Shown: positions 28,281 through 38,640 of the stretch, in pieces
Layout of the letters: every line of letters begins with the position of its first letter
Position numbering within the stretch: position 1 is the stretch's first letter
NCBI RefSeq assembly: GCF_026619415.1
Contig: NZ_JAOVZR010000001.1
Span: forward strand, 3,704,501-3,768,500
DNA from: Hoeflea algicola
Lineage (GTDB): Bacteria; Pseudomonadota; Alphaproteobacteria; Rhizobiales; Rhizobiaceae
Direction: 5' to 3'
DNA length: 64,000 nt
Notes under the pieces: model-generated
What the model was told of the DNA's origin: nothing
Database searches by the model: none
What the model saw: only the letters and a program-made list of their open reading frames with translations
Program-made: the position numbers and the translations under genes

Positions 28281-28988
28281 TCAGGCAGCAATCGTCTTCA
28301 GGAACGACGCCAGATCATCGGTGACATGGTGGATATGCGCGCCGTCCTTGCCCTCATGTTCCCAGACTTCGTCGAGCACTACATCGAGATTGTTGGGAAC
28401 AATCAGCACGGTGCGCATGCCCAGTTGATGCGGCGCCAGCAGATTGCGTGGCAGATCCTCGAACATCGCCGCCTGTTCCGTGTTGACACCGTGCTTGTCG
28501 AGGAACCGTGCATAGGTTTCCGGCGCTGGCTTGGGTATGAAATCGGCGGCGATGATGTCGAATATGTCGTCGAAATGATCGAGAATCCCGAGCGCCCGCG
28601 CGGTGCGCTCGGCATGCAGGGTATCGCCATTGGTGAAGATGAACTTGCGTCCCGGCAGCGCCTTGATGGCAGCACCCAGTGCCGGATCCGGTTTCACCCA
28701 GGAATAATCAATATCATGGACCGTCTCCAGAAAGTCGTTGGGGTCAACTCCGTGGTTGAGCATCAGCCCCTGCAATGTGGTGCCGTGGTCGCGATAATAT
28801 TTTTTCTGAATAGTGCGCGCCGCGTCATGGTCCATCGTCAACAGTTTGCGCACATACTCGGTCATCTTCCTGTCGATCTGCGAAAAAAGGTCGATCGAAC
28901 GCGGGTACAGCGTGTTGTCGAGATCAAATACCCATTCGGTCACATGGGCAAAAGAGGCGGGTTCGGGGGGCAGGTTCTTTTCGGTCAT
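28281..28988 (-). CDS. Pyrimidine 5'-nucleotidase (HAD superfamily)
   Basis: A 235-residue HAD phosphatase, starting at MTEKNLPPEPASFAHVTEWV. Motif I is VFDLDNTLYP, motif II FIFTNGD and the cap domain is helical. MFEDLPRNLLAPHQLGMRTV is motif IV. Proteins with this pattern (SDT1/PHM8-like) remove phosphate from UMP, CMP or related nucleotides. It is divergent from the DMT transporter gene with a 101-base gap. Confidence 0.88.
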   Translation of the reverse strand: MTEKNLPPEPASFAHVTEWVFDLDNTLYPRSIDLFSQIDRKMTEYVRKLLTMDHDAARTIQKKYYRDHGTTLQGLMLNHGVDPNDFLETVHDIDYSWVKPDPALGAAIKALPGRKFIFTNGDTLHAERTARALGILDHFDDIFDIIAADFIPKPAPETYARFLDKHGVNTEQAAMFEDLPRNLLAPHQLGMRTVLIVPNNLDVVLDEVWEHEGKDGAHIHHVTDDLASFLKTIAA

Positions 28989-29089
28989 TGAGTTGTTATG
29001 GCACGCCCGTGCGCGAAGAAAAGGGTGTAGCGGCACGCCGGGTAAAAAAATGTGGCGAGACCGCCGGTCGGCGTGGTACCCGCAGCTTA

Positions 29090-29992
29090 ATGGAAACCTG
29101 GATACTCATCACCATCGCCGCGGCGTTCTTGCAGAACATCCGCTCAGTGCTGCAAAAACACCTCAAGGGAGTCATGGGCACCACCGGCGCCACCTTTGTG
29201 CGCTTCGGCTTCGGTCTGCCGTTCGCCGTGGTCTTCGTCGCACTGCTGGTGTTCGTTCTGGACAATCCGTTGCCGCGCCTCAACGCCGAATTTTTTGGCT
29301 GGGTGGTGCTCGCCGCGCTGGCGCAGATCACCGCGCAGGCATTGCTGATCCAGATGTTCAGCCACCGCAATTTCACTGTTGGCACTGCCTATTCGCGCAC
29401 GGAACCGGCGCAGGCGGCATTGTTCGGTCTGATCTTCCTGGGCGACCGCATTGGCCCGGGCACGCTGGTGGCTATCGGCATCAGCCTGGTTGGCGTGGTG
29501 TTGATTTCGGTAGCCCGCTCTGCAACCGGTGCGGCGGCATTGCTGCGGTCGGTGTTTTCGCGCACTGCGGCGCTGGGGCTGGCGTCGGGAACTGTCTTCG
29601 GCATCGCCGCCGTCGGCTATCGCGCCGCCTCGCTGTCGCTCGGTGGACCCAACTTCATGATGCAGGCAGCGGTCACCCTGCTTGCGGCGATTACCCTGCA
29701 GACCTGCGTCATGCTGGTGTGGATGTGGATGCGGGCGCCCGGCGAACTGGCTCGCATTCGCGCAGCCTGGAAAATCGCCACCATGGTCGGCCTGGTTGGC
29801 GCCACCGCATCCTTCGGCTGGTTCATGGCGATGACACTGCAAACCGCCGCCGTGGTCAAGGCGCTGGCCCAGATCGAGATGATTTTCACCTTCGCCTCGT
29901 CGGTGCTGATTTTCCGCGAACATGTCAACAGACTTGAAATTTCCGGCTGTATCCTCATTGTTGCCGGTATTGTCGTGCTTTTGCTCGTCTGA
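29090..29992 (+). CDS. DMT-superfamily (EamA) transporter
   Basis: A 300-residue inner-membrane protein with about ten hydrophobic segments in two EamA repeats, starting at METWILITIAAAFLQNIRSV (ATG 29090). Segments include FAVVFVALLVFVLDNPLPRL, LVAIGISLVGVVLISVA and ISGCILIVAGIVVLLLV at the end. Substrate cannot be read from sequence; relatives export amino acids or metabolites. Confidence 0.9.
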   Translation: METWILITIAAAFLQNIRSVLQKHLKGVMGTTGATFVRFGFGLPFAVVFVALLVFVLDNPLPRLNAEFFGWVVLAALAQITAQALLIQMFSHRNFTVGTAYSRTEPAQAALFGLIFLGDRIGPGTLVAIGISLVGVVLISVARSATGAAALLRSVFSRTAALGLASGTVFGIAAVGYRAASLSLGGPNFMMQAAVTLLAAITLQTCVMLVWMWMRAPGELARIRAAWKIATMVGLVGATASFGWFMAMTLQTAAVVKALAQIEMIFTFASSVLIFREHVNRLEISGCILIVAGIVVLLLV

Positions 29993-30054
29993 GCGCAGTA
30001 TGCGTCTGGCCGGCCAGTAGCGCCTGCATTCCTTCCAATTCGGGTGATTGTCTC

Positions 30055-31347
30055 ATGTCTGCGCAGCAAATGCCGAAACAGGGATTGCCAGCCAGTCGAC
30101 TGTGCGTTGGGGTGATGTCGATAGTCCTGGGTTTGTCGGCTTGCGTCAGCGCACCCGAAGGCGTGCTCTCCCCCGTGGCCCAGACCTCGGCGGACGCGAC
30201 TTCTGTTTCGATCATGGTCGCCACCACCCGCGCCCCGTCTGATAATCCGGGCCTGCTCTACACCGGTGAGCGTGGCAACCAGATCGATTTCAACGAATTG
30301 GTGGTTTCAATTCCACCCGAAGCGAGCCGCAAGATCGGTGAAGTGCAGTGGCCGAAGAAGTTGCCAGCGGACCCTTCGCGGGATTTTGCGACGCTGGCGG
30401 TGAGCCCGGTTGAAGGCAAGACGGCGATGAGCGATTGGTACCGGCGCAACAAATCGCCCAGCGGCCGCTTGCTGGTCTTCGTCCATGGCTTCAACAATCG
30501 CTATGAAAAAGCCGTCTACCGCTTTGCCCAGATCGCCCATGACAGCAAGACCGATGCCGCGCCGGTAATGTTCACCTGGCCGTCACGCGGATCGGTGTTC
30601 GCCTATCCCTACGACAAGGAAAGCACGAATTACTCCCGCTCAGCGCTAGAGGGAGTGCTCACCGCCGCCGTCAACGAGAAGAACATCCGCGAAATCACCG
30701 TGCTGGCCCATTCGATGGGCACCTGGCTGACGGTTGAATCGCTCCGCCAGATGGCGATCCGCAATGATGGCATTCCGTCCAAGATCCAGAACGTGATCCT
30801 GGCATCTCCCGATCTCGACATCGATGTGTTCCGCCAGCAATTGGCCGATATGGGACCGGACCGGCCCAAGTTCACGGTGTTCGTGTCCAAGGATGACCGC
30901 GCGCTGACCTTGTCGCGGCGAATTTCCGGCAATGTCGACCGGCTCGGACAGATCGACATCACCGACCCGGCCTACCGCCAACTGCTGGAAAAGGAGGGTA
31001 TCACCGTCCTTGATCTCTCGGCATTACAGGTCGGCGACAGCCTCAACCATTCCAAATTCGCCGAAAGCCCCGAAGTGGTGCGGCTTTTGGGACAACGGCT
31101 GATCGATGGCCAGACCGTCACCGACCAGGATCTCGGGCTTGGCGCCGAACTCGGCACCACGGCGCTGTCGGTCTCCAATACGGTGGGCTCGGCGGCAGGT
31201 CTTGCGGTCTCTGTGCCGATTGCCATTCTCGATCCCTCGACCCGCGCCACGCTTGACGACCAGTCGCGCCGTTTCGAACAGAATCTTGGCGACAGCATCA
31301 AGGGCGTGGTGCCGGTGATCCCGAAATCGACCAGTACCCGCCGCTAA
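30055..31347 (+). CDS. Lipoprotein alpha/beta hydrolase (DUF900 family)
   Basis: A 430-residue protein. The N-terminus has a lipobox (SIVLGLSACVSAP, Cys near residue 30), so it is probably membrane-anchored by lipid. The hydrolase domain has LLVFVHGFNNRYEKAVYRFA and the nucleophile elbow VLAHSMGTWL. The catalytic His is likely in GDSLNHSKFAES. DUF900 hydrolases have no firmly assigned substrate. A C-terminal segment of ~80 residues (SNTVGSAAGLAVSVPIAIL) is hydrophobic in part. Confidence 0.87.
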   Translation: MSAQQMPKQGLPASRLCVGVMSIVLGLSACVSAPEGVLSPVAQTSADATSVSIMVATTRAPSDNPGLLYTGERGNQIDFNELVVSIPPEASRKIGEVQWPKKLPADPSRDFATLAVSPVEGKTAMSDWYRRNKSPSGRLLVFVHGFNNRYEKAVYRFAQIAHDSKTDAAPVMFTWPSRGSVFAYPYDKESTNYSRSALEGVLTAAVNEKNIREITVLAHSMGTWLTVESLRQMAIRNDGIPSKIQNVILASPDLDIDVFRQQLADMGPDRPKFTVFVSKDDRALTLSRRISGNVDRLGQIDITDPAYRQLLEKEGITVLDLSALQVGDSLNHSKFAESPEVVRLLGQRLIDGQTVTDQDLGLGAELGTTALSVSNTVGSAAGLAVSVPIAILDPSTRATLDDQSRRFEQNLGDSIKGVVPVIPKSTSTRR

Positions 31348-31388
31348 TTCCGGCCATTGCTGGGTGGGGCTGGTTGTTCAGGCCGGTA

Positions 31389-32285
31389 TTACGGCACCAG
31401 CAGGGTGCCTGCGCCATGCGAGGTAAAGATTTCCAGCAGCACCGCGTGCGGCGTCTTGCCGTTGAGGATGACCACGCCTTCGACACCCCGGTCGAGCGCC
31501 TCGATGCAGGTTTCAACCTTGGGGATCATGCCGCCTGAGATCGTCCCATCGGCAATCAGTGCGCGGGCTTGGCTGACCGTCAATTCGTCGATCAGCTTGC
31601 TGTCCTTGTCGAGCACGCCTGGCACGTCGGTCAGGAACAGCAGCCGGGTGGCATTCAGCGCCCCAGCAATCGCGCCGGCGAAAGTATCGGCGTTGATGTT
31701 GTAGGTGTGACCGTCGCGGCCCGGCGCCACCGGCGCCAGCACCGGGATCATTTCCGATTTGGCGAGCAGGTCGAGCAGCGTCCGGTCAACTTCCACCGGT
31801 TCGCCGACAAAGCCGAGATCGACAACGCGTTCGATGTTGGAATCGGGATCGGTCACTGTCTTCTGGGCCTTTTCGGCATAAACCATGTTGCCGTCCTTGC
31901 CGCACAGGCCAATCGCCCATTCGCCCTCGGCATTGATCAGGGCGACGATTTCCTTGTTGATCGAGCCGGCCAGAACCATCTCGACAATCTCGACGGTTTT
32001 GGCGTCGGTCACCCGCAACCCGCCTTCGAATTTCGATTCAATGCCCATCTTGGCAAGCATTGCGCCAATCTGCGGGCCGCCGCCATGCACGACAATCGGG
32101 TTGACACCTGATTGCTTGAGCAGGGCGATGTCCTGCGCGAATGCCTTGCCGAGCGAAGCGTTGCCCATGGCGTGGCCGCCATATTTGACGACGATCGTCT
32201 TGTTCTCGTAGCGCTGCATGTAGGGCAGCGCCTCGGCAAGCAAGCGGGCCTGTGTAGCGGCGGTGTCGCTGGTGGCATCGGTCAT
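31389..32285 (-). CDS. argB: Acetylglutamate kinase
   Basis: A 298-residue amino-acid kinase, second step of arginine synthesis. The opening [20 protein letters not shown] precedes [29 protein letters not shown] and [12 protein letters not shown] follow, with [14 protein letters not shown] near the end. The N-terminal helix is the arginine-sensitive type, which suggests feedback inhibition. In many rhizobia argB follows engB; here about 2.9 kb separates them. Confidence 0.96.
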   Translation of the reverse strand: MTDATSDTAATQARLLAEALPYMQRYENKTIVVKYGGHAMGNASLGKAFAQDIALLKQSGVNPIVVHGGGPQIGAMLAKMGIESKFEGGLRVTDAKTVEIVEMVLAGSINKEIVALINAEGEWAIGLCGKDGNMVYAEKAQKTVTDPDSNIERVVDLGFVGEPVEVDRTLLDLLAKSEMIPVLAPVAPGRDGHTYNINADTFAGAIAGALNATRLLFLTDVPGVLDKDSKLIDELTVSQARALIADGTISGGMIPKVETCIEALDRGVEGVVILNGKTPHAVLLEIFTSHGAGTLLVP

Positions 32286-32524
32286 TGGCGCGGCGTCCCC
32301 TTGAGGCTCGAGCGCCGCGTATGAACCAGGACAGGCACGCAGAGCTCACTCACTTATATGAACTGGAGCGGTGTTTAACGGCAATCCGTGCCGGCTTCAA
32401 TGATTGCCAGAACCAAACCGTCGATTTTCGCGTATGCAGCAATACAGCAACCCGCGGCCGCGCATTCGTGAGCGCTTCTGACCGGTGTTGCTGCGGTCGT
32501 CGCAGTGGAGAAACTGAACCCGTT

Positions 32525-33064
32525 ATGAGCCAGCAAGATCTTTCAGGGCTGATTGTTCACACCGCGCTCGGCAACCGCGCGGCGTTTTCCACGCTGTATG
32601 ACAGCACCAGCGCGAAACTTTTTGGTGTTTGTCTTCGTATTCTCAAGGACAGGGCTCAGGCAGAGGACGCTGTTCAGGAGGTCTATGTCCGGATCTGGCG
32701 TCGCGCCGGCAGCTTTCGCGCCGACAAGGCCTCGGCCATGGCCTGGCTGGTGGCGATCGCCCGTAACCAGGCGATCGACATGATCAGGGCGCGCCAGCCG
32801 GCAACGCTGGAGTATGATCAGGCGCCGGACATGGCTGACCCGGATCTCGATCCCGAAGCGCGGGCAGCACTTGCCGGCGAGGGTCGGCGGATCGAGGCTT
32901 GCCTTGGCGAGCTGGAAGCCGACAAGGCGGCCGCGGTCGTCAATGCCTATGTAGAGGGCTTGAGTTATCAGGAGTTGGCCGCGCAGAATGCGGTGCCGCT
33001 CAATACAATGCGAACCTGGCTGCGCCGTAGCCTGATCAAACTGAGAGAGTGCCTGAACCGATGA
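32525..33064 (+). CDS. ECF-type RNA polymerase sigma factor
   Basis: A 179-residue sigma factor, starting at MSQQDLSGLIVHTALGN (ATG 32525). Region 2 is FGVCLRILKDRAQAEDAVQE then VYVRIWRRAGSF. Region 4 is GLSYQELAAQNAVPLNTMRT with WLRRSLIKLREC. The next gene overlaps its stop and encodes an RskA-like anti-sigma factor, so this is an envelope-stress-type pair. The fasciclin and msrB genes downstream are likely targets, though I could not find a convincing shared promoter sequence. Confidence 0.93.
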   Translation: MSQQDLSGLIVHTALGNRAAFSTLYDSTSAKLFGVCLRILKDRAQAEDAVQEVYVRIWRRAGSFRADKASAMAWLVAIARNQAIDMIRARQPATLEYDQAPDMADPDLDPEARAALAGEGRRIEACLGELEADKAAAVVNAYVEGLSYQELAAQNAVPLNTMRTWLRRSLIKLRECLNR

Positions 33065-33759
33065 GCATCGGCGCCCCCCATTCCGACGATAATGCCCTGG
33101 CCGGCGAATACGTGCTTGGCGTGCTGCCGCTTGATGAGCGTCGCGGTGTCGAACAGCGAATTGCCAGCGAGCCGGCCTTTGCCGAGCTTGTCAGCTTCTG
33201 GCAATCCGAGCTGGCGACGCTGGACGATGCTTACGCGCCTGAAGCGCCGCCCCGCGGCGTCAAGGCCCGCATTGATGCACGGCTGTTTGCCGAGGCCGCG
33301 AAACCGGCGGGCCTTTGGGGTTCGCTGTTGTTCTGGCGCGGCGTGGCTTTGGCGTCTGTTGCCGTTGCTGCGGCGATCGGCGCCTATAATCTCGATCTTG
33401 TTGGCGGTTCGACGCCCGGCACCGCCCCCGCGCTGGTTGCCGAACTTGGTGCGCCCGGCAGTGCCGTTGGTCTTGTCGCAGCGCTCGATCCGGCAAGCGG
33501 TACATTGCAGATCACCCCGGCGGCGTTCTCGCCCGATGACGGCAAGGCGCTGGAACTGTGGCTGGTGCCGGGCGAGGGTGCAGCGATCTCGCTTGGGTTG
33601 GTGCCCGAGGACGGCGGCAGGCTGGTACTTGACCGCAGCCTGAGTGATCAGTTGTCGGCTGGCGCCTTGATTGCGGTCAGCCTCGAACCGGCCGGCGGAT
33701 CACCCACTGGCGTGGCGACCGGCCCGGTGGTTCTGTCCGGCACGCTGGCTTCGAAATAG
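33061..33759 (+). CDS. RskA-family anti-sigma factor
   Basis: A 232-residue protein, starting at ATG 33061 with ATGA overlap of the sigma stop. The cytoplasmic N-terminal helices (LAGEYVLGVLPLDERRGVEQ) form the sigma-binding domain. One membrane segment (GVALASVAVAAAIGAYNLDL) follows. A periplasmic RskA domain contains LDPASGTLQITPAAFSPDDG and KALELWLVPGEGAAISLG. It probably holds the ECF sigma at the membrane until a signal arrives. Confidence 0.9.
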   Translation: MSIGAPHSDDNALAGEYVLGVLPLDERRGVEQRIASEPAFAELVSFWQSELATLDDAYAPEAPPRGVKARIDARLFAEAAKPAGLWGSLLFWRGVALASVAVAAAIGAYNLDLVGGSTPGTAPALVAELGAPGSAVGLVAALDPASGTLQITPAAFSPDDGKALELWLVPGEGAAISLGLVPEDGGRLVLDRSLSDQLSAGALIAVSLEPAGGSPTGVATGPVVLSGTLASK

Positions 33760-33907
33760 GCCGAAATCTGCCACGTCGGAAAAAAACGACGAATGGCTGA
33801 AACTAAATTCTCCGGGCTCCCGTCTCTTCTTGTGTAACCGCCGCCGAAATGAAGCGGCTGATAATCAGGGCCCGGACTATCCGGCCCAAAACACAAGAGG
33901 CTGAACC

Positions 33908-34462
33908 ATGAAAACCATTCTTCGCACGCTCGCCGCTTCCGCCATTCTGCTCTCCGGCGTGAGCCTGGCCCAGGCCGAAAACCCGATGGTTGGCGGCGCC
34001 GCCATGATGGCCGACAAGAACATCGTCGAAAATGCCGTCAATTCGGCCGATCACACCACCCTGGTCGCCGCTGTCAAGGCTGCCGGTCTGGTTGATACGT
34101 TGATGGGTGAAGGCCCGTTCACAGTGTTCGCACCCACCAATGAAGCCTTTGCCGCGCTGCCGGAAGGCACAGTCGACACGCTGCTCAAGCCTGAAAACAA
34201 AGATCAGCTGACCAAGGTGCTGACCTGCCATGTTGTTGCCGCCGATGCGATGTCTGCAGCCATCATGAAGATGGTCGACGATGATGGCGGTGCGCACCCG
34301 GTCAAGACGGTCGGTGGCTGCATGCTCAACGTCACCTACAAGGGCGACAAGATCATGATCGAGGATGAAACCGGCGGCGTCGCCAATGTCACCATCGCCG
34401 ATGTCGATCAGTCAAACGGCGTCATTCACGTCATCGACAAGGTGCTGCTGCCCAAGGGCTAA
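33908..34462 (+). CDS. Secreted fasciclin-domain protein
   Basis: A 184-residue protein with a signal peptide (RTLAASAILLSGVSLAQA) and one FAS1 domain. Conserved FAS1 blocks are TLVAAVKAAGLVDTL, FTVFAPTNEAFAALP and the C-terminal NGVIHVIDKVLLP. FAS1 domains act in adhesion or surface protein contacts. It follows the sigma/anti-sigma pair on the same strand after a 148-base gap, a common arrangement for an ECF-controlled target. Confidence 0.92.
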   Translation: MKTILRTLAASAILLSGVSLAQAENPMVGGAAMMADKNIVENAVNSADHTTLVAAVKAAGLVDTLMGEGPFTVFAPTNEAFAALPEGTVDTLLKPENKDQLTKVLTCHVVAADAMSAAIMKMVDDDGGAHPVKTVGGCMLNVTYKGDKIMIEDETGGVANVTIADVDQSNGVIHVIDKVLLPKG

Positions 34463-34535
34463 TACCCTGAAGCGCGCGTAGCGTTTGCCCGGGTGCGTCG
34501 GCAGCCCCTTGATTACTCGCGCACCAATCGGGTGG

Positions 34536-34562
34536 CCTCCCGCCTGACCGTCGGGCGGGAGG
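34536..34562 (+). terminator. Hairpin downstream of the fasciclin gene
   Basis: CCTCCCGCC (34536-34544) pairs perfectly with GGCGGGAGG (34554-34562) over a 9-base loop. Only a weak U-rich run (TATTTC) follows, so this is a probable rather than certain terminator. Confidence 0.55.
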
Positions 34563-34643
34563 TATTTCACGCAGCCGTGAAAAACCGTGCTTGGCCATTT
34601 CCGGCCGGTCGATCTAGGCTGAAATCAACACAGGAGAACGCCG

Positions 34644-35156
34644 ATGACCAACACATCCGATCTTCCCCGCCGGGCACTGCTTGCAGCCGGTGTGGCCGGG
34701 CTGGCGCTGTCGGTGTTTGCCCGCCGCACCCCCGCCACCGCTTCCGAAGGCGATTTTGAGTTCATGCTGAGCGAGGCTGAATGGCGTGCCAAGCTGACGC
34801 CCGCCCAGTTCAACGTGCTGCGCGAAGAAGGCACCGAACGAGCCTTTTCTTCCGATCTCAACACCGAAAAGCGCGAGGGCATGTTCCATTGCGCCGGCTG
34901 TGATCTGCCGGTCTATTCATCCGACGTGAAATACGACAGTGGCACCGGCTGGCCCAGTTTCTGGCAGGCCGAACCCGATGCGGTTCGCACCAAGGAAGAC
35001 AAATCGCTGTTTTCGACGCGTACCGAGGTCCATTGTCGCCGATGCGGTGGTCATTTTGGCCACATCTTTGACGATGGCCCGGCGCCGACCGGCAAGCGCC
35101 ACTGCCTCAATGGCCTGGCTCTGACTTTCAAACCGGCTGCCGATCAGGCCGCCTGA
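34644..35156 (+). CDS. msrB: Peptide-methionine (R)-S-oxide reductase with Tat-type signal
   Basis: A 170-residue protein. The N-terminus LPRRALLAAGVAGLALSVFA has a twin-arginine type signal, so it is probably exported folded. The MsrB domain has zinc Cys pairs in HCAGCDLP and HCRRCGGHF, the substrate region GTGWPSFWQ and the catalytic Cys in KRHCLNGLAL. It repairs oxidised Met in envelope proteins. Placement after an ECF sigma block fits an oxidative envelope-stress role. Confidence 0.94.
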   Translation: MTNTSDLPRRALLAAGVAGLALSVFARRTPATASEGDFEFMLSEAEWRAKLTPAQFNVLREEGTERAFSSDLNTEKREGMFHCAGCDLPVYSSDVKYDSGTGWPSFWQAEPDAVRTKEDKSLFSTRTEVHCRRCGGHFGHIFDDGPAPTGKRHCLNGLALTFKPAADQAA

Positions 35157-35188
35157 GCCGCCCCAATTTCCGTCGCATTAAGCCGGAT

Positions 35189-35863
35189 TCAGGTGCCGAT
35201 AGCAACGGTGATAGCCGTTCGCAATTCCGTAAGGCCTTCGCCCTTCTCCGATGAGGTGACGAGCACTTCCGGATACGCGGCGGGCCGTTTTTTCAGAACC
35301 GCCAGCGTTTCGGTGACCAGTCGCGGTATGCCCGCATCCTTGATCTTGTCGGTCTTGGTCAGCACTACTTGGTAGGACATCGCCGCCTTGTCGAGCAGGT
35401 CCATCACGCCTTCATCGTTCTTTTTGACGCCATGGCGCGAATCGATCAGCAGATAGACCCGTTTCAGCGTCGAGCGGCCGCGCATGTAATCAAACACCAG
35501 CTTGGTCCACAGATCGACCTGATCCTTGGGTGCCTTGGCATAACCGTAGCCGGGCATGTCGACCAGAGCGATCGGCGGCAGGTCGCCTTCCTCACCGGAA
35601 TGGCCCTCGGGCACGAAATAGTTCAGCTCCTGGGTCCGGCCCGGCGTGTTGGATGTCCGCGCCAGTCCCTTGACGCCGACCAACGCATTGATCAGCGACG
35701 ACTTGCCGACATTGGAGCGGCCGGCAAAGGCAATCTCCGGCGGTCCTTCCGGTGGCAGGAATTTCAGCGACGGCACACCACGGATGAATACCCACGGCCT
35801 GGCGAACAGATTGAAGGCATGCGCTTCTGTGGCGGCGAGCGCCGGATCGGCCGGTAATTTCAT
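35189..35863 (-). CDS. engB: Ribosome biogenesis GTPase EngB (YsxC/YihA)
   Basis: A 224-residue GTPase. G1 is [17 protein letters not shown]2 Thr lies in [15 protein letters not shown]3 [12 protein letters not shown]4 LTKTDKI and G5 VTSSEKGEG. It is needed for 50S subunit assembly. It lies 22 bases after the yidC stop and is probably co-transcribed with rpmH-rnpA-yidC. Confidence 0.96.
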   Translation of the reverse strand: MKLPADPALAATEAHAFNLFARPWVFIRGVPSLKFLPPEGPPEIAFAGRSNVGKSSLINALVGVKGLARTSNTPGRTQELNYFVPEGHSGEEGDLPPIALVDMPGYGYAKAPKDQVDLWTKLVFDYMRGRSTLKRVYLLIDSRHGVKKNDEGVMDLLDKAAMSYQVVLTKTDKIKDAGIPRLVTETLAVLKKRPAAYPEVLVTSSEKGEGLTELRTAITVAIGT

Positions 35864-35885
35864 AGCTCCGGCTCCAGTGCCGTAA

Positions 35886-37703
35886 TCAGGTTGCTTTGTT
35901 CTTGCGTTTGAACAGACCTACCAGGTTGTCCCACAGTTCGATCTTGGCGCCCTGGCGCTTCATGATGATGCCCTGTTGGGTCACCGAAAGCGTGTTGTTC
36001 CAGGCCCAATAGATCACCAGACCAGCCGGGAATGTGGCCAGCATGAAGGTGAAGACCACCGGCATCCAGGTGAAGATCATCGCCTGGGTCGGATCCGGCG
36101 GCGTCGGGTTCATGCGCATCTGCAGGAACATGGTGATGCCCATGATCAGCGGCCAGACGCCGATCATCAGGAACGACGGCACGTCATAGGGTAACAGGCC
36201 AAACAGGTTGAACAGCGATGTCGGGTCGGGCGCCGACAGATCCTGGATCCAGCCGAAGAACGGCGCGTGGCGCATCTCGATGGTGACGTAAAGCACCTTG
36301 TAGAGCGAGAAGAACACAGGGATCTGCAACAGCACCGGCCAGCAACCGGCCACCGGGTTGATCTTTTCCTTCTTGTAGAGCTCCATCATGCCCTGCTGCA
36401 ACGCCATCTTGTCGTCGCCATGCTTGGCTTTCAGCTCTTCAAGCTTGGGCTGCACCTTTTTCATGTTGGCCATCGACACATAGGACTTGTTGGCCAGCGG
36501 GAAGAAGACGAGCTTGACGAGAACCGTGGTGGCCAGGATCGCCACGCCGAAATTACCGAACATTTTGTAGAGCGCGTCGATCAGCCAGAACATCGGTTTT
36601 GTCAGGAAGTAGAACCAGCCCCAATCGATCATCAGGTCGAAATTGAGGATATTGTGCTCGGTCTCGTAACCTTCGATAACCGGCACTTCCTTGGCGCCTG
36701 CGAATACCAGCGTCGTTGACGTCACGCTGTTGCCGGGCGCGATGGCCTGGGCGTCGGATTTGAAATCCGACTGGTAGCGCGTCCGGCCGTCGCTGAAATA
36801 GGCAAAGCGGGTTTCAAACCCTGCGCCCTGCGGCGGCACAACCGCTGCGGCCCAGTATTTGTCGGTAATTCCCATCCAGCCGGCGGTTGCCTTGGCGGGT
36901 GTAATCGCCGGTGAATCCTCGACGTCGGAATAGTCGACTTCCTGCAGCCCTGCTTCGCCGATGACGCCGATCAGGCCTTCATGCAGCACATAGATGCCCT
37001 GGGTTTTCGGCTTGGCGAATCGCGTGATCCGGCCATAACCGGCAACCGAAGCAGTTGCGGTGCCCGAGTTGGCGATGGTGTCCTCGAAGCTGAACAGATA
37101 GTTTTCGTCGACCGAGACGACGCGGGTGAAGATCAGCCCGTTGCCATTGTCGTAGGTCAGGGTCACCGGTGTCGTCGGTGTCAGCACCTGACCTGCGGCG
37201 GCTGTCCAGACGGTATCGGGTCCGGGCGCCGGGCCCGATTGCGCGTCGGCAATAAAGCCGACTTCAGCAAAATAGCCGTCAGTGAGAGCTGCCGGATTGA
37301 ACAGCGAGATGTTGGGGCTTTTTGGGTCAATCGTCTCGCGGTATTCCTTCAGCAGCAGATCGTCGATCCGCGCGCCGGTGAGATTGAGTGACCCCATCAG
37401 GGCTGGCGTGTCGATGGTGATTCGGTTGGACTGGGCAAGGGCGTCTTCGCGCGACAGGCCGGCAACAACCGGCGTTCCGGCTGTCGGGCTCGCCACGTCG
37501 CCGCCAGGCGCCGTACCGCTCACAGCGCCGGGCGTGACTGCCTGCGTTCCGGTCGCGGCGGACTGGGCTGCCTGTTGTGTCTGCAGCGCCTGCGCGGCTT
37601 CACGCTCGCGGTCGATCTTCGGGGATACATAAAGGAATTGCCAGGCGACAAGGACGAGCACCGACAAGAGGATTGCGACGAAATAGTTGCGATTGGTTTC
37701 CAT
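35886..37703 (-). CDS. yidC: Membrane protein insertase YidC
   Basis: A 605-residue insertase. I start it at the ATG that overlaps the rnpA stop ([20 protein letters not shown]); a GTG one codon earlier is less likely. TM1 is followed by a large periplasmic domain (about 60-365) and five C-terminal membrane segments from [19 protein letters not shown] to [18 protein letters not shown]. The hydrophilic groove segment is [20 protein letters not shown]. It inserts proteins alone or with Sec. Confidence 0.96.
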   Translation of the reverse strand: METNRNYFVAILLSVLVLVAWQFLYVSPKIDREREAAQALQTQQAAQSAATGTQAVTPGAVSGTAPGGDVASPTAGTPVVAGLSREDALAQSNRITIDTPALMGSLNLTGARIDDLLLKEYRETIDPKSPNISLFNPAALTDGYFAEVGFIADAQSGPAPGPDTVWTAAAGQVLTPTTPVTLTYDNGNGLIFTRVVSVDENYLFSFEDTIANSGTATASVAGYGRITRFAKPKTQGIYVLHEGLIGVIGEAGLQEVDYSDVEDSPAITPAKATAGWMGITDKYWAAAVVPPQGAGFETRFAYFSDGRTRYQSDFKSDAQAIAPGNSVTSTTLVFAGAKEVPVIEGYETEHNILNFDLMIDWGWFYFLTKPMFWLIDALYKMFGNFGVAILATTVLVKLVFFPLANKSYVSMANMKKVQPKLEELKAKHGDDKMALQQGMMELYKKEKINPVAGCWPVLLQIPVFFSLYKVLYVTIEMRHAPFFGWIQDLSAPDPTSLFNLFGLLPYDVPSFLMIGVWPLIMGITMFLQMRMNPTPPDPTQAMIFTWMPVVFTFMLATFPAGLVIYWAWNNTLSVTQQGIIMKRQGAKIELWDNLVGLFKRKNKAT

Positions 37704-38152
37704 CACTCATTCCTGATGGCCGGGCTGGTTCCGCCTGGCGTTCTGGTGTTGTCTGGCACGGCGGAAGTGTGTCCGTCGCGAATAGGTCGTGGTCGCTTCC
37801 GGTCGACGCTTTCCCCGACCCGTTCGCGCAGCGCTCGTACAAGTCTGTCAAATGGGGCAGTCAGCGTGTCCCGTCGCGCGACAATCACATAGTCATGTCC
37901 GGGCTTGAATGGAACCCCCGTCATGAGACGGACTGCTTCCTTGAGGCGACGGCGCATCCGATTGCGCTCCACGGCATTGCCTTGCTTGCGGGTCACGGTG
38001 AAGCCAATTCGCGGGGCTTCGCCCGGTTTGCCGCGGTCCAGCATTTCAAGCAGGAAGTAGGGTCCGCGCAGACGGGTCCCCTTCTGCACGGCGAGGAAAT
38101 CCGGACGGATTTTAAGCCGCCCGGGTTTCTTGATGGTGTCGTCTTGCGCCAC
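37703..38152 (-). CDS. rnpA: Ribonuclease P protein component
   Basis: A 149-residue basic protein that assists the RNase P RNA in cutting tRNA 5' leaders. The signature is [19 protein letters not shown] with [10 protein letters not shown] upstream. A Pro/Arg-rich C-terminal extension of ~30 residues ([18 protein letters not shown]) goes beyond the usual ~120. It lies 35 bases after rpmH and overlaps yidC by one base. Confidence 0.94.
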   Translation of the reverse strand: MAQDDTIKKPGRLKIRPDFLAVQKGTRLRGPYFLLEMLDRGKPGEAPRIGFTVTRKQGNAVERNRMRRRLKEAVRLMTGVPFKPGHDYVIVARRDTLTAPFDRLVRALRERVGESVDRKRPRPIRDGHTSAVPDNTRTPGGTSPAIRNE

Positions 38153-38187
38153 GCGATTTTCTTTCTTCGCGGGCCCGCTGTCGGCGA

Positions 38188-38325
38188 TTAAGCCGACAGA
38201 CTGCTACGCCCACGGGCGCGACGAGCCTGGATGACCTTGCGGCCGCCCTTTGTGGCCATGCGCGCACGGAAGCCGTGGCGACGCTTGCGAACAAGCTTGG
38301 ATGGTTGGTAAGTACGCTTTGGCAT
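38188..38325 (-). CDS. rpmH: 50S ribosomal protein L34
   Basis: A 45-residue basic protein, [19 protein letters not shown] then [20 protein letters not shown]. This is a textbook L34 sequence. It heads the rpmH-rnpA-yidC-engB operon. A good sigma-70 promoter lies about 105 bases upstream. Confidence 0.97.
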   Translation of the reverse strand: MPKRTYQPSKLVRKRRHGFRARMATKGGRKVIQARRARGRSSLSA

Positions 38326-38431
38326 TTATTTTAATACCGCGGTGTGCGGCCCTTCTTGGAACATCTGCGTTTTGGGTGTTCAGTCCGTCAAAAAGCGCTC
38401 CCGGAAACCGGAAGCTACCACGGACGCAGGG

Positions 38432-38461
38432 CTTATAGGCGGGTTCCGGCCCAAAAGTCAA
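38432..38461 (-). promoter_or_regulatory. Probable sigma-70 promoter of the rpmH operon
   Basis: On the minus strand TTGACT (38461-38456), 18-base spacer, TATAAG (38437-38432). Both boxes are near consensus. It sits in the 315-base gap between the divergent rpmH and DUF547 genes; the rest of that gap shows nothing else I can name. Confidence 0.6.
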
Positions 38462-38640
38462 TGAGCCCATCAGTGGCTGTGCGCGGTCACTTCCATTCAC
38501 AAGCCGGTGACCCAGGCCGCATCTGTCTTGCTTCTTGGACAGGCCCGCGCAAAGTCCTGAGCAACAAACCGGTCACCGTCCCCTACCCCGATGATATAGC
38601 GCCGCTTGCGCAGCGTTACCAGCAAAGGATGCCGCCCACC

